Below, piece after piece: positions 11,578 to 22,979 of a stretch of 64,000 nt of DNA. Source of the stretch: Rhizophagus irregularis (lineage: Eukaryota > Glomeromycota > Glomeromycetes > Glomerales > Glomeraceae). Below the pieces are notes generated by a model that worked only from the letters and a program-made list of their open reading frames with translations, did not search any database and had not been told where the DNA came from. Within the stretch, counting starts at the first letter, position 1; each line of letters begins with the position of its first letter. A program made the position numbers and the translations under genes. The stretch covers positions 992,001 through 1,056,000 of the forward strand of contig NC_089449.1 in assembly GCF_026210795.1 (NCBI RefSeq). The letters run 5' to 3'.

Positions 11578-14475
11578 TTGAGGTGTATTTATATTTTTTT
11601 TTATTTTTTATAAATGATTGTTTTTTGATTCGTACACAATAATGGTGCGTGTAAAATACTATACTATAAACAGTAAAAGAATATGTAACGCAATTAAAAA
11701 TTACATATTTAGTCAAAGAAGAAAATGCAATTTGAAACCCGTTAAAATTTTCGAATATATATATTATATATATATTAAAATAACAACGTCATTCATTTAA
11801 TCTAAATAAAGATAAAAGAAAATGATTTGTTAAATAATATTTTTATTTTTAATGAACAAATAAACAGATAATTTTAAAAAATATGTAAGCTCATGTTTCA
11901 GTGGAATCAATCAAACCATGTTGTTTTCCAAATCAATAATTTAGTGTATTTATTGTAAGTTTAGATAAAGAATTAACTGCGTAAAACCAACAAATAATTT
12001 TTTAAATTAAACATTGCTTCTAATTACATTGAATTTTCCGAATCACAAAGTCCGATTGCTCATTTGTATGCAAGTACAAAGTTAATTATTATCGATATTT
12101 ATTAGTCTAGATAACCTTTTTGTTGTTAGTATTACTTTTATTTATATCTTAGTTCATGCAGTTTACTCTTGTTAATTCGTACAACAAATTGTGTAACATT
12201 AAATTTGTCCCTTTTTGGTTTAATTCTTTATTTTTTTTTCTTACACAAAGAAATTTTAAAAGTGATTTTAAAACATGTTTTAGTAAAAAAGCATCTTTCA
12301 AATCTTTCAAATCCGAAAAAAATCTGGTTTTATTGTCCACACAAAGTAAAAAAAATTTTTGGTTATATATTTTTGAATGTGAGGGTTTGAGTATAAATTC
12401 CGATTAATCAGATGATGAAATAATACATGCCGTGTTACGTGGCATTTTGAATTAGCCGTCGTAAGATGTTCGGACCGATTTTATTGATACTATATTAACG
12501 ATCAAATCATATTTGATAGATTTCATATGATTTATAAAAAGTTAATAAATCGGGTTAGTATAAACAAGCCATATAAAATTTTTTTTTAAAAATTTTTTTT
12601 TAAAAAAAATTATTTTCTAGATAAAGTATTGACCTACACGGCAACTCGCGAGTAGCATGGTCAAATCGTATAATCTTTTTTTTTCTTTATTAAATCACAT
12701 GATTGATAAACTAAGTAATATATCTAAATCTAGTAATAACTATTTGCCGGACGAACAGATCAACTTTTTATAATTAACCGAGGATATTTTAATTTACCTT
12801 CAAATAAGATAAAATGACAAAGGATATATTAATTTATGCAAAAATATTATTACATCTAGATAAAGCTTAAGTTAGATATTACATCTTTGATAAAGCTTAA
12901 GTAGCTTAAGTAGTAATTTACGTCGCTTACCACTAGGACATGCAGTGTTCATCATATAGATAAAGCTTAAGTAGTAACCCTAATAAGTTATATTACACGG
13001 CGTTTATGTTACTTGTGTCACATTATGTAACCCTAAGCTCTTATAAGGCGTAGTTATATTATACTTATTATACTTTGAGAACGGAATAATTTTTTGGGGG
13101 TGGAATTACTTATCAATGAAAAAAATGAGTTTCTTTGAAAGAATTGACGTAAATGTTAAGGGGCTGAACATTCCTATCTAAATGATTTATTATTATTATT
13201 TTTTTTTTAGAGAAAAAAAAAAATTTCCAATTCTATTCTATATTCAGGCTTCTTATTGGATCTGACAATTTCTTTTATAAAATGTAAATTTGGAAGAATT
13301 CAATGATTTCTTAAAAATTATTGTAACATTACAAATGAATTTCTTATAATAAATAAATAAAAAATAAAAAATTTCTTTTTAGAATTAAATTTGTACACAA
13401 ATTTTATATTTATTTATTTATCTTTTTAATGTTTGTTGATCATAATGTACAACAATGTGGTAATTTTTTTTTATATGAATGTTTATTTTGTATGATAACT
13501 CAATTTAGTAAAAAAAAATTATGGTCAGAAATTTGTTTTTTTTAATAATAATGAAATAAATTTAGAATTTGAATGACGTAATACTAAGTTCTAACTTCTA
13601 ACCCCCCTTTTTTCTAAAATGTTTCTTTTAATGGAAGATTCATATTATGAATTTCGATAAATTATAATAAGTTTTCTTTCTTTCTTATCATAAAAGATTT
13701 TCAAGCTATTTTCATATGATTATAGTGACATTAAAAAATACTACATTGCTAATATTACTTAACGTGTACAATCAGCAGAAAACGTAGAAAACGTTGAAAA
13801 AACGCCCTTCTAACCAGCAAATAATGTCGATTTAACTTTAATCATTTTTAGTGTTGTGATTGCATTATATTATTGTAAATCCAAAAAAATTTGTATAAGT
13901 ATTATCTAATATTTTAACGTTTTTTACATAATACAAATCTGTATGGTTTGGTTTAAATCTACCGATGCAATATTTTGAACCACAGCATACAGCTTAATTA
14001 AATCAGTTCAAATTAAAAAGGTTTAATAATCCTATATTGGAACTCCACCGATAAAAAATATATCTGATATGGATGTAATTTAAAAAGGTTATATTGCTTT
14101 AAAAGTAAATTAAGGGTTAACTTGTTCCCATAAATTATTTAATCTAAGATAAAGATGCAAGAATAGAATTTTAAATTTAAAGTTCAAACTGAAAAACTTA
14201 AATCTTGATTTTAAGTGATAAGTCTAAAGTGTTACTCGTTTATTTTATATTAACGTTGACGGAAATAATTGTATTTGCATGTGATACATGTTCAAAATCA
14301 AAGGCGAATCTTCAGTCAACGCTTTAATATCATAAGCATGCATGTGAGTTAAACTATCCATACTGTATGATTAAATTTGATTGATTTTTTATACCTTTGC
14401 GCCAAATTTCTCTCATGATGCTTGGAAGATGTTTAAGATTTCCAATTTAGGGTTATGATACATTTCAATCGAGAT
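11578..14475. other. Long A+T-rich region without recognised genes
   Basis: Open frames at 12149-12407 occur on both strands and in two frames at once, which is typical of low-complexity sequence. Around 12855-12970 a GATAAAGCTTAAGTAG-like unit recurs three times with TAACCCTAA nearby. Nothing else was identified. Confidence 0.45.
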
Positions 14476-14588
14476 CCATTTCACCGAAACTCATTTCGCC
14501 GAAGCCATTTCGCCGAAGGGGTGTTTCACCGAAGGGACGTTTCATCGAGAGGACGTTTCGGTGAAACGGACTTCGGCGAAAAGTTCGG
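14476..14588. repeat. Cluster of TTCGCCGAA-type palindromes
   Basis: Within about 110 bases the near-palindrome TTTCRCCGAA or its complement TTCGGYGAAA occurs at least six times, with both orientations facing a centre near 14545, so the strand can fold into a long imperfect hairpin. The segment is far richer in G+C than its flanks. It may be a miniature foldback element or a protein-binding array; no coding content. Confidence 0.6.
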
Positions 14589-15034
14589 ATACCATGAATT
14601 TGAACTATACTTCATAAATACTTTGACAAGATGATCCTATTGTGCAGATGAGCGGGTCGAACTTTAGAATCTTTAAGAGAAAATACAATTACAATTTCAG
14701 CCAGAATTACAATGGAAAGACTGATAATATAACAGATTTTAGATAATTAGATTTTGATCCAATTGTTTTTGTAGATATCCGGACTTTTCGTTATTTAATT
14801 GCAAAATTAATGAATTTTCCTCTTAACGCTGACAAACTAATTAATTAATCATATTAATCATGTGAAGTATTTATGATCCATTAGCACATACTGTTCTTTT
14901 AGTTACTAATTTGCTTTAAGATAAAAATTATTTATTTTATACAGAATCTTAATTAATGAGAATAAAATTAAATAAAAATAAATTGAAAATTATATTTCTT
15001 ATTGTAAATAAAAATAATAAAAATACAATATTCA

Positions 15035-15514
15035 TTAGGTATTGCTAAACATCACCAGTGGTGATGGAATTTGACTGTCTGGTGACAACAAATCTTGTAC
15101 GAATTCGGTAGCTAAAGCTCGTTCGTTCGCATCATTTATAGTTGGTGGGGTGGTCTCTACGTTTGTCTCTATCTCCGGACAAAAGATGGTCGGAGTATTG
15201 GCAATGGTTTCTCTCTCATATGATGATTCCAAATTTTCGGAAAACCTGTTATCCATTGTTAGGATGTTAACAGTTTCTGATACATAAGCAGTATCGGAGA
15301 TGCTGTCCTGGTTAGCTGATTCACGCTGCTTGCCTTAATAAATAAATAAGTAATAGTTTACCATTCAACTATACGGTAACCCTTTCAACTCCAAGAAGTT
15401 GGTGTCCCTATAATAAAAGAAAATAGAAATGTTAGAAAACGTTTCTTAAAAATAAATTAAAAAAAAAATAACACTCCACTTTACCTCGACATGATAAAGT
15501 CCAAGTCCGGCGTC
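15035..15514 (-). other. 3' exons of an unidentified gene
   Basis: The main exon 15035-15325 is open and encodes an acidic, S/T/E/N-rich tail: RESANQDSISDTAYVSETVN, then MDNRFSENLESSYERETIAN and on to LLSPDSQIPSPLVMFSNT and stop. Two short candidate exons lie upstream (15381-15407, GHQLLGVER; 15485-15514, DAGLGLYHVE), which would splice in frame, though the donor at 15380 (GTTACC) is unusual. No domain is recognised. It is either the C-terminal end of a real gene whose 5' exons are not identifiable or a fragment. An ATG inside the main exon could start a 73-residue product, but the open frame continues upstream of it. Confidence 0.4.
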
Positions 15515-15759
15515 CTACAAAAAAGAAAGGTATCTAAAAAAATTTCGGTTTAAAAATCGAAAAAGAATGATAAAAGGTTTCGGTTCGGTGATTTCGGTCA
15601 TTAGGAATACTGCGGTGACCAATAGAAATTGATGCTACTAAATGAACAATATTTTTATTCCGAACAATAACATGGCTTATTTGTATAAGCATACTTAATA
15701 TATTTGAACTATTATTATATAATAACAGTATAATTAATTATAGGCTGCGCCGTAAAAAT
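15515..15759. other. A+T-rich spacer
   Basis: Includes several TTTCGGTT-like words. No gene assigned. Confidence 0.3.
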
Positions 15760-15764
15760 CATGA

Positions 15765-15902
15765 CTCATAGCAAGCTTTTTCATGAGTCATAACTTATAT
15801 TTATTCTAGAAAATTTACAATGACTCATTACACTACCACACTACCAATATAGTTCTGATTAAATATATCAATATTCATGACTCACAGCAAGCTTTTTCAA
15901 TA
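15765..15902. repeat. Duplicated CATGACTCA-AGCAAGCTTTTTCA motif
   Basis: CATGACTCA followed by AGCAAGCTTTTTCA occurs twice, about 110 bases apart. The first copy is followed by its own inverted sequence TGAGTCAT, giving a short hairpin around a HindIII-like core. Confidence 0.5.
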
Positions 15903-15917
15903 ATTGTTGTCGCGTCG

Positions 15918-16555
15918 CGTAACAATTTTTACTTTTACGCGAAAATTTTTGCACAAACTTTTACATCATAAGATCATAAGATACAAACTCAGTCACAGTT
16001 ACTAATAACAATAAGAGAAAAGTCTATATTGTTATCTTGTACAACTAAAAATATTATAAAAAGACCCATTCTTTATTAAACTTTCGCAATAATTTTTTTA
16101 TCCCTTTCGCTAATTTTTTTATCCCTTTCGCTACTTTTACCTTTTACGCGAAAATTTTTGCACAAACTTTTACATCATAAGATCATAAGATACAAACTCA
16201 GTCACAGTTACTAATAACAATAAGAGAAAAGTCTATATTGTTATCTTGTACAACTAAAAATATTATAAAAAGACCCATTCTTTTATTAAACTTTCGCAAT
16301 AATTTTTTTATCCCTTTCGCTACTTTTACCTTTTACGCGAAAATTTTTGCACAAACTTTTATATCATACATCATAAGATCATAAGATAAAATCGCAATAA
16401 TATTTTTTTATCCCTTTCGCAATAATTTTTTTATCCCTTTCGTATTTTTTTTATCCCTTTCGCAATAATTTTTTTATCCCTTTCGTATTTTTTTTATCCC
16501 TTTCGCAATAATTTTTTTATCCCTTTCGTATTTTTTATCCCTTCTCTAAACTTTC
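15918..16555 (+). repeat. Tandem repeat of about 190-209 bp followed by short-unit minisatellite
   Basis: A unit containing TTTTACGCGAAAATTTTTGC begins near 15931, 16140 and 16330, so about two and a half copies lie head to tail. From about 16400 the array narrows to short units built on TTTTTTTATCCCTTTCG with alternating GCAATAA and TATT spacers (about seven repeats), which also ends each long unit. No coding content. Confidence 0.8.
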
Positions 16556-17400
16556 ACAATAATTACCCCCGGCTACTCCCACACTCCCACTCCCACTCAA
16601 CCCACACGAAGAAAAAAGTGAGAGACGAGAAGTGAGAGGTACGTTGAACCGTTTTCGTAAAGCTAAAGAGTGGCAATGCGTTACCCTCGTTTCTGGTGAA
16701 GGTGAACAAGTGGATGCAATGATCAAGGAAGTTACGGCAACCTTGTGAGCTGGCAGGTCTAACTATGATGACTCTGTTAACTGACGGACCTGGCTGAGAT
16801 ACGAATAAGATCTTCTCAGTGTTGAGGTCTACTATTCCGCAATGAGGAATAGTTATGCATCTTCCTCAACTTTGACATCATGCAATTGATTTGTTCTCAT
16901 TGAGGACTTTTGGATTCAGAGAACTGGAAGCGCTTCGTGGCCACAGTTTTACTGTGAACGTCCTTCTCTGTTTTCAGAATTTCTGGATGATAACATATCA
17001 TCTGTGTGTCCAGGAGAGATGTCAGTGAAAGAACACAATAACCTAAAGCTGTGTTTTTGTAAGTTCTTTCAAACAGATACTCGTAGCTATACCTTTTATT
17101 GTGCAGTTTTCAGGAACGGACGGTGAAAATATCGACACTAATATATAGGAAGAAGATTCGTACTGCTTCGTTATGTTACCTGATACTTTAGAAGGATACT
17201 GCCTCACGTCACCTTACCAGATGGCAGTACGAAATTCTGAAGTAGAGTATTTAGCAAAAGCTAACTCTCTTTTACTTTTATTTCTACAGCAAATTTTTCG
17301 TGCTTCTACCACTTCTCCTGTATTTAAAGTGATAAAGGTGAAAGTAGAACAAGGTAAGAGACCTGTTCCTTACTGATAACACACGCGTCATCTCAAGATA
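16556..17400. other. G+C-richer block of unknown origin
   Basis: Base composition rises and the block contains plus-strand open stretches such as FRKAKEWQCVTLVSGEGEQV (around 16640-16710) and the 67-codon frame 17173-17376. The code-like look and different composition suggest debris of a coding element or gene from elsewhere, but no family was recognised and no continuous gene can be built. Confidence 0.35.
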
Positions 17401-17839
17401 CCAAATCATTATAATTTAATGGTTAAATTATAATGAGGGTGCCGCAAAATCTTCTCTTACTTCCGGCTCTTACCATAATTTTTGGTTGAAAATTTCGTTC
17501 TATTCTCTATTCTGCTTAGAAAAATCACCAAGTCACCAAATGTTAATCAATTTTCCAATGCTTCCTACCCAAAGAAAGATTGAAAAAGAGAAAAGTCATA
17601 AGTAATAACCAGGAAAATCCAAGTTAAAACTGCGAAGAGATGTCTGCTTGGTGTCTTTTCCCTACTCAAGCAAGAAAATGAAAATTTTACTAGTCCAAAA
17701 CTAATGACAACTAGTCAATCTTTTTTCAAAACTCAAAAATATACTTTTAGTGTTTTTCGTAAGCTTAAAAAATAAAAGGAAAGAAGCTACTTCAAATAAA
17801 GGATAAAAAATGTATGTCTTCAAGAGTATATAAGTGGAA
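17401..17839. other. Intergenic, nothing recognised
   Basis: No gene, RNA gene or repeat seen. Confidence 0.4.
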
Positions 17840-17966
17840 AGGAGACGCAGATGCTGCAGGAATATTTAAACGTGACGCAAGTGCGCCAGTTTGTGAACGT
17901 GAAGCGGATGCAGGAAGGTGGAAAAGTGACGCAGATGCAAGAAACGTAACGCGGATGCAGGTCATT
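17840..17966 (+). repeat. Degenerate GACGCAGATGCAGG minisatellite
   Basis: GTGACGCAGATGC-type units (variants GTGAAGCGGATGCAGG and GTAACGCGGATGCAGG) repeat about six times with spacings of roughly 15-30 bases. One plus frame reads as WKGDADAAGIFKRDASAP then READAGRWKSDADARN, a D/A/R repeat peptide, so the array may come from a repeat-bearing gene. Confidence 0.55.
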
Positions 17967-18454
17967 CTGTAAAAAGTTAAACGTGCGGTGATATTTTTCT
18001 TTATTATGGTAAAGTTTTCAACTGCGCAACTTAGATAATTGTTCCCTTATAAGGATGCCATAGAATTATTTGTTTTTTAGTAATTTTTAATTTTTATTTT
18101 TGTTTTTCGTTACAATTTTTAAAAATTATGGCAATTCAGTTTCTTTATCATAATTAATCATTTACATACTATTTACATTTTAATTAATTTTCATGATCCT
18201 TATTTGAAATTTGAGATATACGAAAAACGTGAAACATGTATACAAAAAAAAAGATTATTTTTCAAAAATATGTAGGCTTCGTTGAGTAATCCATGTTCTA
18301 AGAATAAGAATCAGCAATCGTATGAACTGATCCAAAACTTAGTGAAAATTTATAATAAACGCAAATATTAATAAAACAGTTATTTGTTGCACTGTGAAAT
18401 TAGCCTTTTATACATAGAGGGGCCTAAATAAATAAATAAAAAAATAAAAAAAAT
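17967..18454. other. A+T-rich spacer
   Basis: No feature recognised. Confidence 0.4.
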
Positions 18455-18580
18455 TCACAGAATTTCTAATTCCTCTAATTCATGATGCAATTTTTCAACC
18501 GTACCATAAAGTTTCACAAACTTGTCAATTGTCATATTGTTATACAACCCGTTAGCATACTTCAGAAAATAAATATTTCA
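18455..18580 (-). pseudogene. Terminal coding fragment of unknown gene
   Basis: An open minus-strand stretch ends in TGA and reads GLYNNMTIDKFVKLYGTVEK then LHHELEELEIL. The amphipathic, evolved look argues for real coding ancestry; no start or upstream exon is evident. It might belong to the C-terminal tail of the ion-channel remnant that lies upstream on the same strand, but that link is a guess. Confidence 0.35.
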
Positions 18581-18789
18581 CTCGTACATCAAGATTCATA
18601 AGAATATCAGATTTCGGTCTAAGCAGACGCATTAAAAACAAAAACAATATTTCATAGGTCTTGATGACAATAACTTGGAGATAATTAAATAATCGATAAT
18701 GATCTATAAATAGAAATAAAGAAGAGGTCAGATGTCATTTGTTAATTGATTTTAAATCAATTTTCATGTTTTCAATATCTTTAATTTTT

Positions 18790-18985
18790 TCTATTGAAGT
18801 TTTATCTTCACACATCATTACCTATATTTTTAAAATTTTCAATTCTCGCTTTAATATTATCATCATCATATTTCCAAATTGAAAATTCATCATAATTTCT
18901 TTCCCTAAAAATACGTTGCATAAATACTCAATCATCGTAAATAGCACCTTCATCTCTTTTTTTTTATTCAGATTTTTGTGAGTTT
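18790..18985 (-). pseudogene. Coding fragment of unknown gene
   Basis: The minus strand gives FMQRIFRERNYDEFSIWKYD followed by DDNIKARIENFKNI, then after a frame change EDKTSIEKIKDIENMKIDLK. It looks like decayed coding sequence between the channel remnant and the terminal fragment at 18455-18580; no domain was identified. Confidence 0.35.
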
Positions 18986-19134
18986 ATAATTTTTAATGTT
19001 ATATTCTTATCATTTTTAGAAAATAAACCTCCAAGGTTTATAGACATGACTGACAAATTTTTTTATAAAAAAAAAAAAATTTTGTCCGTTAACAACTTTT
19101 ATGTATTACATGTATTACGTATTAAAAGCGTTTT

Positions 19135-19535
19135 TTATGCTATATACCATTCTTCAAAATTTTTAGGTTGGCCAAGATGATAAATATATATTGGTTCAGC
19201 TTCAGGATTCGAAAAATGAATGTGATGTAATGCTTCACTATGAAATTTGCTCGATATTTTAATAATTCTTCATATAATCCACTAAAAAGATAAGCAATCA
19301 AGTTAAAGAGAATATTAAATACCAAATTGTCAAAACAGAAAAGCTTACCTCATATAAGCAATCAACATATTTTGTAAAACGATTACAAGGAATATACTAG
19401 CAATAACAGTATATAAATCAACAGCCCAAAAATCAAATTCATCCCTTCTGAACCCCAATTATCACTAATCCAAAAATATGTAACCATTATTGCTCTAGAA
19501 AAAGTTTTAAATGAATGTAGAATCAAAATCTGACT
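19135..19535 (-). pseudogene. TRP-like ion transport channel, C-terminal remnant
   Basis: Broken frames in order give AIMVTYFWISDNWGS, then DEFDFWAVDLYTVIASIFLV, IVLQNMLIAYM, then SGLYEELLKYRANF and SEALHHIHFSNPEAEPIYIY with HLGQPKNFEEWYIA at the end (TAA at 19135-19137). The pore-proximal pattern FW....v.ias...vivlQNM.IA.M, followed by a YRA.....L....F.NPE tail, matches the last membrane helix and cytosolic end of the large TRP-like/ion-transport channel family seen in glomeromycete fungi (family call from memory). The frame changes at least twice within about 400 bases and the upstream channel domain is not readable, so this is a dead copy. Confidence 0.5.
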
Positions 19536-19799
19536 TAAATTTAATATCGTGTTTCATTTTATCATTATTTTTAGACAAAATTCTTGAGCCTAAATAGCAT
19601 GTTCATTTAATATTTGGATATTAATGTCCAATAGTTATTTGGACCTATAATATTATCAGAATCTTGATACCATCTCATCTCATCAATCTTCCGAAAGTTT
19701 TATGCATGATTTAAACAATTGAATCTAAATATAATATTAATTGAATGTTTTCACCAAAAATGAAATTACTTAATAGAATTATGAAGTTATATTAAGTGA

Positions 19800-20720
19800 T
19801 TTATTGATTGGATCGGACAGTTTTTTAAAAAATATAACATTCCTTGAACGTCATGACTGCGTAAAAATTCAACTGTACTTAATTATAATTTATTACCTAA
19901 TGTATAATTAGTTGAAGGAGTCTTATAATAGTTACAATTGCCATAATATACTTCAAGAAACTTTTTAGATTTGATAGAAACTGTGTAAGTAGATAATTCT
20001 TAATTTTCCATAAAAAAAATTTGGATCGGGTACTGGACATAAATGCAAAAATTCGAAATTTTTTAAAATATTAATTATACGTTCATATTATTAAAAAGTT
20101 ACAATATAAAAGATTATATAGTGTTCCCGGTGGTATAACATAAATTTTCAACTGAGCTTAAAATATTTTCCTATAGAAAAATGGTTGAAGGCCACAATAG
20201 ATTCATTTGTAGTCAAATTTGATTCATTAGTTGAGTTTACATTTTTCACTATTGTATAATTCATTAGAAATGATTTACTAAGACATTTCATTTGTTCTTT
20301 TTTTTGCATTATAAAATAATCGATATAAGAAAATTGAGCAATGATGGGGATGTTCTATTAGTGATTGAACAGATTGCACAACTTAACTAATACAAATTTT
20401 GTATTTCCTTTTCCTTTAACTGTAATCACTCCCTTTCACCACTTCAATTTTTACATCCACCATAACAATGTTGCGATGTACAAGAGAGGCTTGTCGTTGG
20501 GACATTTTAAATGTAATTGTGGTATTTAAATACTCTTGAAAGAAATATGCTCTTTAAGTGCTTTGCAAAGATTTTAAAAACTATCGATTGGGAGTAAAAT
20601 ACTAATAAAGCAAAGATTCATTCCAAAGATTCATTCGTACAATCGTACTATGTTCACCACCAAAAATTTTAAGCTTCCAAGATTATCCATTAATATTTTT
20701 GAAAAATCTATTTTTTTTAT
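19800..20720 (-). pseudogene. Degraded copy of the Gag-like/MIR gene family
   Basis: Pieces matching exon 3 (19830-19880), exon 2 (19890-20040) and exon 1 (20120-20700) of the tandem family lie in the right order and orientation, with many small breaks. It lies directly downstream of copy A, in the position that fossil pieces take beside other copies. It is one of the more diverged copies, so one of the oldest. Confidence 0.75.
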
Positions 20721-21044
20721 AAAATTATGTGAAAGTTAGAAAAGAATATAAAATTGAAATTAAAAAAAAAGTACAAGAATTATCTACCATCACTGCTAAA
20801 TAACAAGTTTATTATGTCATGATAAGCGTTACATACTATTAGTCTGTTCAATAATTAACTTATTAAGTCACGGTGTTTAAAAGTTTGAGAAATAAATTAA
20901 AGATAATTATCATTTCTGATAATAATATGATATCACATAAAGTTGAAATCTTTGATCCATCCATTAATCTATTATATAATCCAGTTACCAAATTTATAAA
21001 TGAATCAATTTTCTTAACAGTTAATTGATTATAAAATAATTTAA

Positions 21045-22325
21045 TCACATATCTACAGTCCAAACATGTTGTTTAATAAGTTCAATACACCACTGGAAAA
21101 GAAAAGAAAAATTTAATAATTTAAATAATAAAGTTATATAAAATAAGTTTACTTACGTCATCATCATTTCCTAATCTTTCATTATGGCAAATAACTTCTT
21201 GAAAAGTATCATCTCCAATAGTAAATTGAACATCACGACTACGTAGGAATTCAACTAAACTACTTTGAGTAGATTTTTTAACGCTAAGATTAATAATATC
21301 ATTTGACATTAAATAACCTTGTTCTAATTTACTATGATATAATTTCCAATCCTCAAACCAATATTTATCATCCTTAGGATTATTACAACTCACTGAAATT
21401 AATAAATATAATAATTAATTATAGAATTAATAAACAAGATGAAGCAAAATATAACTTAATTTATTACCTTCTGTATGATTTGTTGAGGGAGATAAATGAT
21501 AATCATCAACATATCTACCATTATTATCATATTCATAATAATATATTCCAAGAAATTTATTGGATTTGACGTGTTGTAACTTTATAGGAGTATCAGCATA
21601 AGAGGCTAATTCTTTGTCAAATTTAATTTTCCATAATGAATTTGGATTAGGTACTGGACTTCCTGCAAAAGTCTAATAAAAGTTCTAAATAATTAATTAA
21701 AAGTATATTATTTAAAAAATTATAATATAAAAAATTATACCAATTGACTTGTGCTTCCAGTTGTATAACGTAAATCATTAATTGAACTTAAATAATTTCC
21801 TGTAGAAACATGTTTTAATGCTACAATAGATTCACTTTTAATCATTATTGATTCTTCTGCAACAATATTTTCAAATTCTCCAATTAATTCATTAGTTGAA
21901 TTTACATATTTCACTCTTTCATAAAATTCTTCTGAAAAATATTCATTCATTGGAAGTGATTTATTAAGATATTTCTTTTGTTCTTCTATATCATTAATTT
22001 CTGCATTATAACATAATTTACGAAAAGTAGAAATGAATTTTGAAGTATCGCCAGAACTACTTTCAGGTATATATTTTAATGATTGTAACTTTCTTTTATT
22101 GGTATTCTTAAATATTGTAAAAGAAATATCTTCTCTAAGTGCTTTACGTAGTTTACCAAAACTATCGATTCCTGGTGGAAGTGATATTGAAGAATCTATT
22201 AATAATATAGCAATCTCTAAATGTTCATTATATTTATTACTAATATTCTTAAGTCTCAAATATTTTTGAATATCGTTTATCCATTCATTTGGATTAACAT
22301 TTCCATCATACTTTGGAAAATCCAT
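21045..22325 (-). CDS. Gag-like/MIR family protein, copy A (357 aa)
   Basis: Exons 21741-22325, 21468-21672, 21157-21392 and 21045-21092 (phases 0, 1, 0) splice with GT-AG introns of 64-75 bases into one open frame. Residues 1-155: MDFPKYDGNVNPNEWINDIQ, then a helical part with KLQSLKYIPESSSGDTSKFI and LCYNAEINDIEEQKKYL, a pattern like Gag/capsid domains of LTR elements (W near 15, L..L........F...F..LC..A.I.D..E). Residues about 160-350: three MIR-type repeats (ESIVALKHVSTGNYLSS; PIKLQHVKSNKFLG; NDIINLSVKK...FLRSRD), i.e. a beta-trefoil like those of IP3 receptors, O-mannosyltransferases and SDF2. There is no signal peptide or membrane helix, so it is probably cytosolic. Start chosen because MDxPKY is at the same place in nearly every copy. 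Copy A is the most diverged, with the longest first loop (18 residues after FLG) and C-terminus WTVDM. Confidence 0.85.
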
Positions 22326-22979
22326 TTTTTAAGATAATGTAAAAATTAGAAAGAAAATATAAAAAGCAAACTTGGTGGTTACACGATTTATATTATTAAT
22401 TATTAAATTTATTTTTCTGATCTTCGTCATGCTTAAATCAAGACCAGATTAACCACTCATTTACGATTCGGAATTACATAATACTTAATGTAACTACCCA
22501 AAAAGGAAGGATCTACATTCTCTATTATATAAAGGATATGATAGAAATTAAACTTACTACTATAAATAGTAAAAATATGGAAAGGTGATTTGCAATTCTC
22601 TGCGCTGGTTTATACTTTGTTGATATCTCGTTGATATACTTTCGGTCAATTAGATCAATCAAGACCCGCAATAAGTTATAAGGTATAAGATATTGGAGAT
22701 ATTGGTAGCTAGTTCTTTATTAGAATTTTTTGGGTAAATAGTAAATCAGCGTAGTATGATTGTCTAAATATGATCGGCATAATTACCATACTTATCGCTA
22801 TCATACTAACGTAATATAGTGACATAATGGGTTGTGGCTTAAATATTACATACAATACTATAGACGCGTAAAATTGTATTGTATTATATAAGAGGCTGCC
22901 GGAAGAATGTGAGAATTTATTAATAAATTTTATAAAAAATAATTATTATAAAAAATTTTTTTTTTTTTGCAATTATTTT
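22326..22979. other. Spacer upstream of copy A
   Basis: A+T-rich. The paired TTCGG/CCGAA motif found before other family copies is not visible here. Confidence 0.4.

Noticed and set aside
12149-12407. Three overlapping open frames on both strands
   Set aside because: Low-complexity A+T-rich sequence, no domain, no splice sites, mutually exclusive frames.
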